Assembly: GCA_039889245.1 (NCBI GenBank)
Contig: JAZGVH010000002.1
Coordinates: 62,001 to 126,000, forward strand
Direction of reading: 5' to 3'
DNA length: 64,000 nt
Source: Dermatophilaceae bacterium Soc4.6
Lineage (GTDB): Bacteria; Actinomycetota; Actinomycetes; Actinomycetales; Dermatophilaceae
A program made the position numbers and the translations under genes. The notes under the pieces were generated by a model. That model was not told the origin of the DNA. It did no database searches and saw only the letters and a list, made by a program, of their open reading frames with translations. Below are positions 40,782 to 49,355 of this stretch, in pieces. How positions within the stretch are numbered: position 1 is the stretch's first letter; each line of letters opens with the position of its first letter.

Positions 40782-41813
40782 GTGGACTTCGGTGTCGTCC
40801 TGCAGAACGACCCTCCCGCGTGGCGGGTGGTCGACCTCGCCCAGCGGGCCGAGACCTACGGCTTCACCCACGTGTGGACCTTCGACTCGCACCTGCTGTG
40901 GCAGGAGCCCTACGTCGTCTACAGCCAGATCCTCTCGTCCACCCACCGGGTGACGGTGGGGCCGATGGTCACCAACCCCGCGACCCGCGACTGGACCGTC
41001 ACGGCGTCGCTCTTCGCCACGCTCAACGACATGTTCGGCAACCGCACGGTCTGCGGGATCGGTCGCGGTGACTCGGCGGTCCGCGTGATCAACGGCGCCC
41101 CCGTCACGCTGGCCGACCTGCGGGCGGCGGTGGGGGTGATCCGCGGCCTGGCCAACGGCGAGAGCGTCGACCACAAGGGCAGCACCCTGCGGTTCCCGTG
41201 GAGCCACGGGTCGCGGCTGCCGGTGTGGGTCGCGGCCTACGGGCCCAAGGCGCTGGCCCTCACCGGCGAGGTCGCCGACGGCTTCATCCTGCAGCTCGCG
41301 GACCCCTCGATCGTGAAGTGGTCGATCGCCGCGGTGCGTGAGGCGGCAGAACGGGTGGGGCGTGACCCGGCGAGCGTCACCATCTGCGTCGCGGCGCCGG
41401 CCTACGTCACCGACGGCACGCCGGGCGGGCTCGCCCACGGGCGCGACCAGTGCCGCTGGTTCGGGGGAATGGTCGGCAACCACGTCGCCGACATCGTCGC
41501 CCGCTACGGCGCCGACGGGGCGGCGGTCCCGCAGGCCCTGAGCGACTACATCGCCGGCCGTCAGGGCTACGACTACAACCAGCACGGCAAGGCCGGCGGT
41601 GCGCACACCGACTTCGTGCCCGACGAGGTCATCGACCGCTTCTGCCTGATCGGGCCGGTCGACCAGCAGGTCGCCCGGCTCGAGGAGCTGAAGGCCATGG
41701 GGGTCGACCAGTTCGCGCTCTACCTGCAGCACGACGCCAAGGACGCCACGCTCGCGTCCTACGGCGAGCGGGTCATCCCGGCGGTCAACACCCGCGGGGC
41801 CGCCACCTCGTGA
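40782..41813 (+). CDS. LLM-class (probably F420-dependent) oxidoreductase of the hydantoin/pyrimidine operon
   Basis: A 343-residue luciferase-like TIM barrel. MDFGVVLQNDPPAWRVVDLAQRAE at the N-terminus and GFTHVWTFDSHLLWQEPY identify a subgroup regularly annotated as LLM F420-dependent (TIGR03842-like). The C-terminus LIGPVDQQVARLEELKAMGVDQFALYLQHDAKD is typical. It starts nine bases after the dihydropyrimidinase stop, so the three genes form one operon. No dihydropyrimidine dehydrogenase is nearby, so this enzyme could supply the ring redox step; that is inference. Confidence 0.82.
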   Translation: MDFGVVLQNDPPAWRVVDLAQRAETYGFTHVWTFDSHLLWQEPYVVYSQILSSTHRVTVGPMVTNPATRDWTVTASLFATLNDMFGNRTVCGIGRGDSAVRVINGAPVTLADLRAAVGVIRGLANGESVDHKGSTLRFPWSHGSRLPVWVAAYGPKALALTGEVADGFILQLADPSIVKWSIAAVREAAERVGRDPASVTICVAAPAYVTDGTPGGLAHGRDQCRWFGGMVGNHVADIVARYGADGAAVPQALSDYIAGRQGYDYNQHGKAGGAHTDFVPDEVIDRFCLIGPVDQQVARLEELKAMGVDQFALYLQHDAKDATLASYGERVIPAVNTRGAATS

Positions 41814-41818
41814 CCGGT

Positions 41819-41853
41819 CCTTGATAAGGTTTAGGCCACAACCTTAATCAAGG
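41819..41853. promoter_or_regulatory. Imperfect inverted repeat upstream of fic, candidate operator
   Basis: CCTTGATAAGGTT and AACCTTAATCAAGG are 13-14-base arms (one extra A) around the centre TAGGCCAC. TAAGGT at 41825-41830 may be the -10 box. The Fic protein has a C-terminal winged helix, so it could bind this site and control itself. Confidence 0.5.
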
Positions 41854-41861
41854 TAGGTGGC

Positions 41862-43052
41862 ATGACAGGTCTGGAGTGGCCGGCGACCACGGGCGTCGAG
41901 CTGCCGTGGCAACCGCACGAAGGGTCCGACCAGGTCTCCCGACGGACTCGTCGCGCGACGCCCCACAGCATCGTCGTCGCCGAGGTCCCTCCCATCAGCG
42001 ACGCCTCGCTCCTTCTCGACGGAGACCTCGTCGCCGACCTCGACGACGCGACCCGCCAGTTGAGTGTCTTCGACTCCGGCGGTGCGGGAGAGATCGCGCC
42101 GTTTGCTGCCGTCCTGCTGCGATCGGAGAGCACTGCCAGCTCGCAGATCGAGAACCTGACCTCGTCGGCCCGAGCCCTCGCCGAGGCGGAGATCGGCGAG
42201 GGCGAGCGCACCAACGCCGCGGTGATCCTGGCGAACGTCCGCACCATGCAGGCAGCGCTCGCACTCGCGGGACACCTCGACCAGGACGCGATCCTGGGAA
42301 TGCACCGGGCGCTGATGGCGCACCAGCGCCTTCATGCTCCGGGGGAGTGGCGCCGTCAGCAGGTGTGGGTCGGCGGGTCGTCGCGGCATCCGGCTGGCGC
42401 CGAGCACGTACCCCCTCTGGCCGCGCAGGTGCCCGCCCTCATGGCCGACCTCGTCGCCTTCATGGATCGCGACGACCTCCCACCACTGGCCCTGGCCGCG
42501 CTGGCTCACGCGCAGTTCGAGACCATCCACCCGTTCACGGACGGAAACGGTCGCACGGGCCGCGCCCTGCTGCACTCGGTGCTGCTCCACACCGGCGTCG
42601 TGCGCCGTGTGACGGTGCCGATCTCGGCCGGACTACTGGTGCGGAAGGACGACTACTTCCGCGCCCTCACGTCCTACCGCGCCGGAGATGCCGAGCCCAT
42701 CCTGCGATGCGTCGCCGAGGCCGCACGCACGGGCACCGAGCACGGGGCCCGACTGGTCGCCGCCCTTCGCGACGTGCGAGCAGTGTGGGCCGGGCAGGTG
42801 CGCTCGCGGGCGGGTTCGGCACCCTGGGCGGCTCTTGACCTGCTGCTGCGCCAGCCGGTCGTCACGGCCAGCGTCGTGGTCCGCGAGCTGCACGTGTCGC
42901 CGCCGACGGCCCAGGGCGCGCTGCGGCGGCTGGTGGCCGATGGCGTGCTCGTCGAGTCGACGGGGCACCACCGCAACCGGGTCTACCGGGCGCCGGCGGT
43001 GCTCGAGGCGCTCGACGACTACGCGGCGGGCCTGGGACGTCGCTCACGCTGA
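41862..43052 (+). CDS. Fic-family AMP-transferase with winged-helix C-terminus
   Basis: A 396-residue protein. The core motif HPFTDGNGRTGR starts at His223 and is complete. The N-terminal inhibitory helix motif SSQIEN (around residue 95) matches [S/T]xxxE[G/N], so it is a self-inhibited class II Fic. The C-terminal 80 residues (VTASVVVRELHVSPPTAQGALRRLVADG) form a winged helix. Fic enzymes transfer AMP to Ser, Thr or Tyr of proteins. AGGTAGGTGG precedes the ATG. It stands alone; the operator-like repeat upstream suggests self-regulation. Confidence 0.9.
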   Translation: MTGLEWPATTGVELPWQPHEGSDQVSRRTRRATPHSIVVAEVPPISDASLLLDGDLVADLDDATRQLSVFDSGGAGEIAPFAAVLLRSESTASSQIENLTSSARALAEAEIGEGERTNAAVILANVRTMQAALALAGHLDQDAILGMHRALMAHQRLHAPGEWRRQQVWVGGSSRHPAGAEHVPPLAAQVPALMADLVAFMDRDDLPPLALAALAHAQFETIHPFTDGNGRTGRALLHSVLLHTGVVRRVTVPISAGLLVRKDDYFRALTSYRAGDAEPILRCVAEAARTGTEHGARLVAALRDVRAVWAGQVRSRAGSAPWAALDLLLRQPVVTASVVVRELHVSPPTAQGALRRLVADGVLVESTGHHRNRVYRAPAVLEALDDYAAGLGRRSR

Positions 43053-43090
43053 CCCGGCAGGAGCATCCGCGAAAGAGGGCCGAAGTGGCC

Positions 43091-43120
43091 TTACACACCC
43101 GCCTATTTGTCCGTTATGGT
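43091..43120 (+). promoter_or_regulatory. Promoter TTACAC-N18-TATGGT before a secreted-protein gene
   Basis: TTACAC (43091-43096) and TATGGT (43115-43120) are 18 bases apart in an AT-richer stretch, 39 bases before the ATG at 43159. Confidence 0.5.
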
Positions 43121-43158
43121 AGGGCTCTCCCCACACCTGCGCGCCCTCAAGGATCCCC

Positions 43159-44106
43159 ATGCCCTCCCTGTCCTTCACGTCACCCCACCGTGCCCGTCTC
43201 GCCCGTCGTACGCTCGCCTGCGCGGCCGCGGCCGCCGGTCTCGCCCTCACCGCTGTGGTCCCGGCGCAGGCCGCCACCGACACGCCCGACGCGGGCACCT
43301 CGGCTCTGGTCACCCGGGTCACCGTCGACGGGGGCCGTGCGTGGGTCACCGTGCAGGTGCGCGTCGGCGGAGGGAAGGTCGTCGGCTTCGAGATCCACGT
43401 GCCGGCGACCGACGACTCCTGGAGCGGACCGGCCGACATCGCCATCCGCGAGCTGGGCATCCACTGCCGCTCCGTCGGTGTCCGCGACCTGCACTACACG
43501 TGCGGTGACACCTCCGCCACCCGCGGCGACGCGGCCTACCTGCCGTCCGGCGGCTACCAGGTCACCCTCCCGGTCTCCCACACCGGAGCCCTGCCCGGCC
43601 CCGTCCTGACCGGTCACACCTGGGTCGACGCCCTCGACGTCGACGGGCACGTCGGCCGCTACGGGTTCGACTCCTTCCCCGTCGTCGACGGCTCGCACTT
43701 CTTCTCGACCGCAGAGATCCGCACGGCGCCGCTGCAGGCCGACCCCGACTCGACCCTCAGCGGCCTGGCCACGCTGCCCGTGTCGATGACCGTCGTCCCG
43801 GGGGAGCAGGTGGCCGCCGTCGACGTCAGCCTGCCAGGCGGTGCCACGTGGTCCATGGCGGGATCCAACGCCGCCCTGCGCGGCCTCGGCTGCACCGTGC
43901 CCACCTCGGCGTCAGGCGTGCAGTCCCTGCACTGCGTCGCCCCGGACGGGGCACCGCTGCCTGCCGGCCGCTACCAGCTCGTCTCCACGCTGCGCTACGC
44001 CGGGCCGAACGTCGACGGCCGCAACACGCGTGTGGCCCTGACGATGGTGGGCGGCGCGTCCGAGCAGATGGACACCTGTCACTTCCGCCTCCCGACGAGC
44101 TACTGA
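43159..44106 (+). CDS. Secreted protein of unknown function
   Basis: A 315-residue protein. The first 38 residues form a classic signal peptide (RRTLACAAAAAGLALTAVV, cut after PAQA-A). The mature part is Thr/Val/Gly-rich beta-type sequence with four Cys that may pair (ELGIHCRSVGVRDLHYTCGD and GLGCTVPTSASGVQSLHCVAPDG, both Cys-x11-14-Cys). The two halves look like a weak internal duplication, each ending LPSGGYQV or LPAGRYQL. I do not recognise a family. The next gene is also secreted. Confidence 0.8.
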   Translation: MPSLSFTSPHRARLARRTLACAAAAAGLALTAVVPAQAATDTPDAGTSALVTRVTVDGGRAWVTVQVRVGGGKVVGFEIHVPATDDSWSGPADIAIRELGIHCRSVGVRDLHYTCGDTSATRGDAAYLPSGGYQVTLPVSHTGALPGPVLTGHTWVDALDVDGHVGRYGFDSFPVVDGSHFFSTAEIRTAPLQADPDSTLSGLATLPVSMTVVPGEQVAAVDVSLPGGATWSMAGSNAALRGLGCTVPTSASGVQSLHCVAPDGAPLPAGRYQLVSTLRYAGPNVDGRNTRVALTMVGGASEQMDTCHFRLPTSY

Positions 44107-44216
44107 CGCTCGGCTGGTGGGGGCGAGCGCCCCCGACGCCCACCGATCGACCCGCTTCGAGTTCACCCCCGCCTCCCCACACCACCACGGTGTCCCCACC
44201 ACCGAAGGAGGACGCT

Positions 44217-45548
44217 GTGCGTCCCCAGCTCTCTCCCCTGCGCGCCGGCGCGCTGGCCGTCACGGCCTTGTTGGCCCTCTGCTCCGCTCCCGTCGCCTCG
44301 GCGTCGGGCACCTCTCACCCCACTGCGGACACCTCGTCCGCCAGCGCCTGGTCTGGTGCGGTCCCGCTGCGCACCGTGCCGGTCGCCACCTCGCCGGGGC
44401 TGGTCCAGGCACTCCAGGGCGCGCTGGCCGGGGACCGGATCGTCCTGGCGGCCGGCACCTACAGCGGCCCGTTCTCGATCACGGCGTCGGGCACCTCGGC
44501 CCACCCCATCGTGGTCGAGCCGGCTGCGGGCGCCGCCGTCACCCTGCGGGCGTCCCTGCCCACCCGCGCCTGTGCCGCAGCCGGGCCGGACGAGGAGCGG
44601 ACGCTGGAGTTCCACCACGGTGCGTCCTACTGGACCGTGCGCGGCCTCACCATCGCCGGAGGGGTGCTGGTCAGCGGCGAGCACCCCGACGTCTCGAACG
44701 GCTGGCTCGCCGGGCTGGTCGCCAGCCACAACTGGCAGGATCGTCGGAAGCTGCCGGGCTCGTCGGTGAACGACCCGTCCCAAGTAGGCCTGCAGGTGCC
44801 TTACGTGGACGCTCTGACGTCGGGCTCACTGACCACCTCCGACGCCATCAAGCTCGTCTCGGACGTCGTGACCGGCAAAGGCATCTTCGCCCGGCTGGCG
44901 CGCTACGGGGTGATCCGCAACACCGTGGTCAAGGACGTCACCTGCGGTAGCGGCCCGGGCATCTGGCTGGCCAACTTGAGCTCGGCGTGGACGATCGCCG
45001 GCAACGACGTGTCGACGGTGGCCCACTCGGATGCGTCGCACTACATGCAGGAGGGCATCCGCATGTCGTCCGCGTCCAACTACAACACCGTCATCCACAA
45101 CACCGTGCACGACCTCCCGGACCAGGGCCGGGGGATCACCACCGACGTGGACGCCTCGTTCAACACCATCAGCTTCAACACCATCCGCGCCGTCGCCATC
45201 GGCATCAGCGACGAGCAGAGCGGATGGGGCAACACCTGGGACCACAACCACGTCGTCGGTGCCCGACAGAGCGGCTACAGCTTCCGGATGGAGGACATCG
45301 GGCTCGTCGGTCCCTCGCGGGACACCTCGACCTACTCCGACGTCGTCAGCTGCAACACGGCGACCGCCACGCCGGTCGGCATCGAGGCCGGCTCGATGGC
45401 CGGCTCCACCTTCACCTCGAACGCGGTCGGGACGGTCTCCATCGGCCGCGCGATGCGGGCCTACTGGGCCTCGTCCGGCGACACGTGGAACGGCTCGAGC
45501 GCCCTACCCCCAGCGGTGTCGTCGCCCGCGACCGGCAGCGGCTGCTAG
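44217..45548 (+). CDS. Secreted right-handed parallel beta-helix protein
   Basis: A 443-residue protein with a signal peptide (LRAGALAVTALLALCSAPVASA). The start is GTG 44217 after GAAGGAGG. LVQALQGALAGDRIVLAAGTYSG is the typical entry of pectate-lyase-like beta-helix proteins, and Asn-rich coils (NTVIHNTVHDL, FNTISFNTIRAV) form the later rungs. Such proteins are polysaccharide lyases, hydrolases or epimerases; the active residues cannot be assigned. A terminator follows at 45563. Confidence 0.85.
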   Translation: MRPQLSPLRAGALAVTALLALCSAPVASASGTSHPTADTSSASAWSGAVPLRTVPVATSPGLVQALQGALAGDRIVLAAGTYSGPFSITASGTSAHPIVVEPAAGAAVTLRASLPTRACAAAGPDEERTLEFHHGASYWTVRGLTIAGGVLVSGEHPDVSNGWLAGLVASHNWQDRRKLPGSSVNDPSQVGLQVPYVDALTSGSLTTSDAIKLVSDVVTGKGIFARLARYGVIRNTVVKDVTCGSGPGIWLANLSSAWTIAGNDVSTVAHSDASHYMQEGIRMSSASNYNTVIHNTVHDLPDQGRGITTDVDASFNTISFNTIRAVAIGISDEQSGWGNTWDHNHVVGARQSGYSFRMEDIGLVGPSRDTSTYSDVVSCNTATATPVGIEAGSMAGSTFTSNAVGTVSIGRAMRAYWASSGDTWNGSSALPPAVSSPATGSGC

Positions 45549-45562
45549 ACCTCTCGCCACGG

Positions 45563-45595
45563 CGGGTGGCGGGCACCACCCTGTCCCGCCACCCG
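45563..45595. terminator. Bidirectional terminator hairpin
   Basis: CGGGTGGCGGG and its exact complement CCCGCCACCCG are separated by 11 bases, between the convergent beta-helix and EAL genes. No T run follows. Confidence 0.6.
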
Positions 45596-45646
45596 ACCTG
45601 CTGGTCGCCACGGTGCGGTCCAGTCCCGGGAGCCGGGGGAGGGGGC

Positions 45647-46816
45647 CTAGGAGAAGGTCAGAGCGACAGCTGGGTCGTTGCCGGCGAAGGCCCCTACGTC
45701 GGTGACGACGGCAGGGAGGACGGCAGTCCGCGGCACCGGGGGAGACGCGGGGTCTTCGCGCTCGACCGGGCGCCCGAAGAACCAGCCCTGGCCGAGATCG
45801 ACCCCGAGCTCGCGCGCGCAGTCGGCCTGGGCCTGGGTCTCGACGCACTCGGCCAGGACCTTCCCCCCGTAGGCATGGGTGATGTCGACGACGGCAGAGA
45901 CGACGGCGACGCTGACGACGTCGGGCAGACGCTGGACGATGTCCTTGTCGAGCTTGACGATGTCCGGCTGCAGACGGATCAGCATGTTGAGCGAGGAGTA
46001 CCCGGCCCCCAGGTCATCCAGTGCCACCTGGCAGCCGCGGTCCTTGTAGTGCGCGAAGACGTCGGCCAGGTGCTCGAGGTCGGTGATCCGCTCGCTCTCG
46101 GTGACCTCGAAGACGAGCTGCTCGACGCGCAGCCCGGCGCGCTCGGCAGCGACCTCGGTGGTGCGCAGGCACACCTCGGGGCGGTAGATGGTGGTCGGCA
46201 GGAAGTTGACGAAGAGCAGGTCGTCGCCCAGCCAGCCCTTCGCACCCCGCAGGGCGGTGGTGCGGCCGATACGGTCGAGGACATGGAGCCAGCCGGCTCG
46301 TTCCGCGGCGCCGAAGAGCTCGAGGGGCATGATCGGTCCCTCAGGACCGGTCGCCCGCAGCAACGCCTCATGACCGATCACCGTGGCGCTGCCCGCTGGG
46401 TCGACGTCGTGCAACGACACGATGGGCTGGTAGACGGCGCGGAAGGCGTTGAGCTCGTCGGCGAACAACGGGATGAGGTCGGCCGAGTGCGCTCGGGCCC
46501 CCAGCTGCTGCAGCGTCGGTGCCGCCATGGCCAGGGCCAGCAGCTCGTCGCCGGCCTGGCCGTCGAGCTGGACCGCACGCACCTCGGCGGCCTCGACGCC
46601 GGACAGGCTGCGCTGCGCGGCGAGAAGGATCCCCGCGACGTCCTCGGTGGTGATCTCCAGCAGGCCCGGAGTGCGCTCGTTGGCCTGTGCGCCGTGCTCA
46701 CGCACGATCGCGTGCAGCGCCGTCAGGGTGTGGCCGACGCGCGTCGCGAGGAGCAGCGACCCCTCCGTGCGGAGTGCGTCGGGCCGGATGCAGGTGCACC
46801 CGATACAACTGGACAT
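45647..46816 (-). CDS. EAL-domain cyclic-di-GMP phosphodiesterase with Cys-rich N-terminus
   Basis: A 389-residue protein. The EAL domain (about residues 140-370) has intact catalytic motifs: GHEALLRA, FVNFLP, VFEVTES, VALDDLGAGYSSL, IVKLDKDIV and LAECVETQ, so hydrolysis of c-di-GMP is expected. The N-terminal 130 residues are an unknown helical sensor that begins MSSCIGCTCIRPDAL, with four Cys in nine residues, suggesting metal or redox sensing. ATG 46816 is the start. No GGDEF partner lies nearby. Confidence 0.88.
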   Translation of the reverse strand: MSSCIGCTCIRPDALRTEGSLLLATRVGHTLTALHAIVREHGAQANERTPGLLEITTEDVAGILLAAQRSLSGVEAAEVRAVQLDGQAGDELLALAMAAPTLQQLGARAHSADLIPLFADELNAFRAVYQPIVSLHDVDPAGSATVIGHEALLRATGPEGPIMPLELFGAAERAGWLHVLDRIGRTTALRGAKGWLGDDLLFVNFLPTTIYRPEVCLRTTEVAAERAGLRVEQLVFEVTESERITDLEHLADVFAHYKDRGCQVALDDLGAGYSSLNMLIRLQPDIVKLDKDIVQRLPDVVSVAVVSAVVDITHAYGGKVLAECVETQAQADCARELGVDLGQGWFFGRPVEREDPASPPVPRTAVLPAVVTDVGAFAGNDPAVALTFS

Positions 46817-47016
46817 GTCTCTCCTCGTGTTCCAACGTGGGCGGGTGCTGGCAGGGGAGCCCACTGGGCGTGATCGGCAGCGTGGTGGCCCGCATGAGGG
46901 AACTCGAGGTTTTCCTGGCTCGGCCGGGCTCGTCAACGCTAGGGGACGAGCGACTGGCCGCTCCCGCTGTGCTGGACCAATGATTGCCCAGCCCAGGACG
47001 CGGGTAGTCAGCACGC
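46817..47016. other. Divergent intergenic region, EAL gene and small acidic ORF
   Basis: Two hundred bases hold TAGTCA (47005-47010) six bases before the ATG of the small ORF. No clear promoter for the EAL gene was found. Confidence 0.4.
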
Positions 47017-47232
47017 ATGAGTTCCGCGACTTCGACTCCGACGCCAGCTGCCGACCATGACGACGACGGTCGCGAGGACGGCTTGACCGTCTCCGAGGCC
47101 GGCTCCTCCTTCTCCGGGGCTGAGACATCCGCAGGGGGAGCCGATGCCGTTCCCAGCACGCCCGACAGCGTCCCCGTGGAGAACAACCGGGACAACCCCG
47201 ACCTGCCTGAAGGTGACGAACTCCTGGCCTGA
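47017..47232 (+). CDS. Small acidic, disordered hypothetical protein (71 residues)
   Basis: A 71-residue ORF rich in Asp, Glu, Ser and Pro, without hydrophobic segments (MSSATSTPTPAADHDDDG, ending DNPDLPEGDELLA). A -10-like TAGTCA ends six bases before the ATG, matching the leaderless pattern. I recognise no family. Its acidic composition differs from the Arg-rich chance frames of this genome, which supports coding. Confidence 0.45.
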   Translation: MSSATSTPTPAADHDDDGREDGLTVSEAGSSFSGAETSAGGADAVPSTPDSVPVENNRDNPDLPEGDELLA

Positions 47233-47426
47233 CCGGACGTTGTCTCCCCCAACATGATTCGATACGCCGATAATCAGCATTATGTCACTTTGAGCTCGCG
47301 TGGGACCTCCTCTCCCCGCACCGGGTGTAACTTGACCGCGTGACTCGGCTCGCCGCCCCGCGTCCGATCCATTGACCGGAGTGCACCACGGCCCGTCTGA
47401 CTTGGCGAGGCGAGGCCTCGGCCCGC
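47233..47426. other. Intergenic region with an AT-rich patch
   Basis: The stretch 47256-47294 is AT-richer than its surroundings and contains GATAAT and a small palindrome ATAAT-CAGC-ATTAT. It may hold the promoter of the exporter gene, which would then have a leader of over 100 bases. Nothing else is recognised. Confidence 0.35.
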
Positions 47427-48401
47427 GTGCTCCAGACCTACCCGCACACCCTCGTCTACTGGAGCCCCACGTTGTCGACCTCGTCGTACCCGCACGCCCG
47501 TTCGGGTCTCGTCAAGATCAGCCTTGCTGGTGTGCTGTGGGGCACTGGTGGGCTCGCCGTCCAGATCGTGCGCGAGCACGCTCCCCTCTCACCGCTCACC
47601 ATCAGCGCCTACCGCACGGCTATCGCAACGGTCGTTCTCCTTGGGTCGCTGCTCGCGCTGCGCCAGGGTGCAGAGCTCCGACGACTGGCGACTGCCCACC
47701 CTCGGCGGGTCGCGGTCGTCGGTCTGGCGACCGCGACCTATCAGGCGCTCTACTTTTCCTCGGTCGTCGCGGTGGGCGTGACCGTCGCCACGGTGATCGC
47801 GCTGGGGCTGGCGCCAGTGCTGCTCACGACGGTGGGCGCCGCCCGTGATCGCGCCTGGCCGCGCAGCGCGACCCTGCTGCCGGTGGCTGCGGCGCTGACT
47901 GGGTTGGTCCTGGTGAGCGCAACATCAGGATCCGGTGCCACAGGCCCGCACCCCGGCCTCGGGGTGCTCGCGGCCTTGGGCTCTGGCGCCGCCTACGCCG
48001 CGGCCACGGTACTGGGCGAGCCGCTGGCCCGCGGGTACACACCGCTGGCCCTCACCACCGCCGCGACCGCCGTCGGCGCCGCCGCCCTGGTGCCGGCCGC
48101 GCTGATCGGCGTTCAGCTGGAAGCAGGCGCGGCGACCACGGCCGACCCGACCGCGGTCGCCACGCTGCTCTATCTCGGTGCCGCCACGATGGCTCTGGCC
48201 TACTGGCTCCTCTATGCCGGGCTGCGCACGACCTCCAGCGCGACGGCTGTTGTCGCCACCCTGCTCGAGCCGGTCGCCGCCGCCCTCGTCGCGGCCGTCG
48301 TCCTCGGCGAACGACTGGGCGCCCCCGGAGTGTTCGGGGCAGCGCTCATTCTCGTCGCTGTCGCGAGCCTTGGACCCGGGGTCAGCCCGTCCCGTTCCTG
48401 A
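47427..48401 (+). CDS. EamA-family (DMT) transporter
   Basis: A 324-residue membrane protein with about ten hydrophobic helices in two EamA repeats (ISLAGVLWGTGGLAVQIVRE and LGVLAALGSGAAYAAATVLGEPLA; second-half motif TSSATAVVATLLEPVAAALVA). Family members export metabolites or amino acids. The GTG start at 47427 gives a Tyr/Ser-rich N-terminus of 30 residues; TTG at 47472 (LSTSSYPHARSG) is a possible later start. It precedes the glycosyltransferase cluster in the same direction (165-base gap). Confidence 0.85.
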   Translation: MLQTYPHTLVYWSPTLSTSSYPHARSGLVKISLAGVLWGTGGLAVQIVREHAPLSPLTISAYRTAIATVVLLGSLLALRQGAELRRLATAHPRRVAVVGLATATYQALYFSSVVAVGVTVATVIALGLAPVLLTTVGAARDRAWPRSATLLPVAAALTGLVLVSATSGSGATGPHPGLGVLAALGSGAAYAAATVLGEPLARGYTPLALTTAATAVGAAALVPAALIGVQLEAGAATTADPTAVATLLYLGAATMALAYWLLYAGLRTTSSATAVVATLLEPVAAALVAAVVLGERLGAPGVFGAALILVAVASLGPGVSPSRS

Positions 48402-48566
48402 CCACCGGTCACCCAGCGCACCGCAGCTCTTCGGCGCGGACAGGCGACGACCTGTGCCCGACCGCGTGTTGGTCCCGTCCGGTGCGGCACCGTTCTTCTG
48501 GGTAGGAGGGATGTTCACCCCCGGCCAGACGTCTCCCGGTGGGGCCCACGAGATCGGAGGAACGCT

Positions 48567-49355
48567 GTGCCCGCACCATCTGGCCCGCAGACCCGTCCTG
48601 CACCGCTCCTCCCCGCGTCGATGGGACCAGTTTCCCTCCGCCCCACGATCGGTCGCGTGGTGGTCGTGATCCCGGCCCACAACGAGGAGCGGCGGATCGG
48701 GGCCTGCCTGGCCTCGGTCGCGCAGTCGGTGGCGACCCTGCGACGCGAACGGCCCCGGGTGAGCGTGGAGCTCGTCGTCGTCCTCGACCGGTGCACGGAT
48801 CGCACCTCGAGCGCCGCGCGAGGTGCGCACCTGCTGGTCGTCGATGTCGGCCGGGTGGGAGCGGCCCGTCGAGCGGGAGTGGAGCTGGCCCGGACCCTCA
48901 CGGCTGACATCGACCCCGGCCGCGTCCTGGTCGTCAACACGGACGCCGACGGGACCGTCCCGGCGAGCTGGCTGCCCGATCTGGTCACCTTGGTCTCCGA
49001 TCACGACGTCGTGCTGGGTGAGGTGGAGCCCGACCCGGCCGAGATGGACGCCGCCTCCCTCGAGGCGTGGTGGCTGGCCCACCCGCGCGGTCGGGGCTCC
49101 CTCCACGGGGCAAACCTGGCTGTGCGGCTCGACGCCTACCTGAGGGCGGGCGGCTTCCCCGACCTCAGCGAGCAGGAGGACCTCCTGCTCGTGCGGGCAC
49201 TGCGAGCGACGGGGGCATCGGTGGTCGGCGGCACCCGGATCACGACATCGGCGCGTCGCACGGGACGCGTCCGGCGCGGCTTCGCGGGCTACCTGCGCGA
49301 CCTGGATCGCGAGCTGGCCAACCGGAGCAGCCTCGTCGACGGGTCCGTCCGATGA
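48567..49355 (+). CDS. Family 2 glycosyltransferase of an uncharacterised cluster
   Basis: A 262-residue soluble GT-A fold protein. GRVVVVIPAHNEERRIGACL (residues about 29-48) is the nucleotide-sugar site. NTDADGTVPASWLPDL (Asp126/128) is the metal DxD region, and GGFPDLSEQEDLLLVRAL is the acceptor/catalytic segment. There are no membrane helices, unlike NodC or chitin synthases. GTG follows GGAGGAACGC. It overlaps the next ATG by four bases and so shares an operon with an acyl-CoA-dehydrogenase-like protein and a deacetylase/methyltransferase. Confidence 0.85.
   Translation: MPAPSGPQTRPAPLLPASMGPVSLRPTIGRVVVVIPAHNEERRIGACLASVAQSVATLRRERPRVSVELVVVLDRCTDRTSSAARGAHLLVVDVGRVGAARRAGVELARTLTADIDPGRVLVVNTDADGTVPASWLPDLVTLVSDHDVVLGEVEPDPAEMDAASLEAWWLAHPRGRGSLHGANLAVRLDAYLRAGGFPDLSEQEDLLLVRALRATGASVVGGTRITTSARRTGRVRRGFAGYLRDLDRELANRSSLVDGSVR

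Noticed and set aside
39321-41732. 803-codon antisense frame opposite the dihydropyrimidinase and LLM genes
   Set aside because: Shadow of two well-recognised genes; composition is typical of antisense frames in this genome.
48511-48669. 52-codon ORF starting MFTPGQTSPGG before the glycosyltransferase
   Set aside because: The AGGAGG is directly against the ATG (too close) and the frame overlaps the glycosyltransferase start; sequence looks like a shadow.
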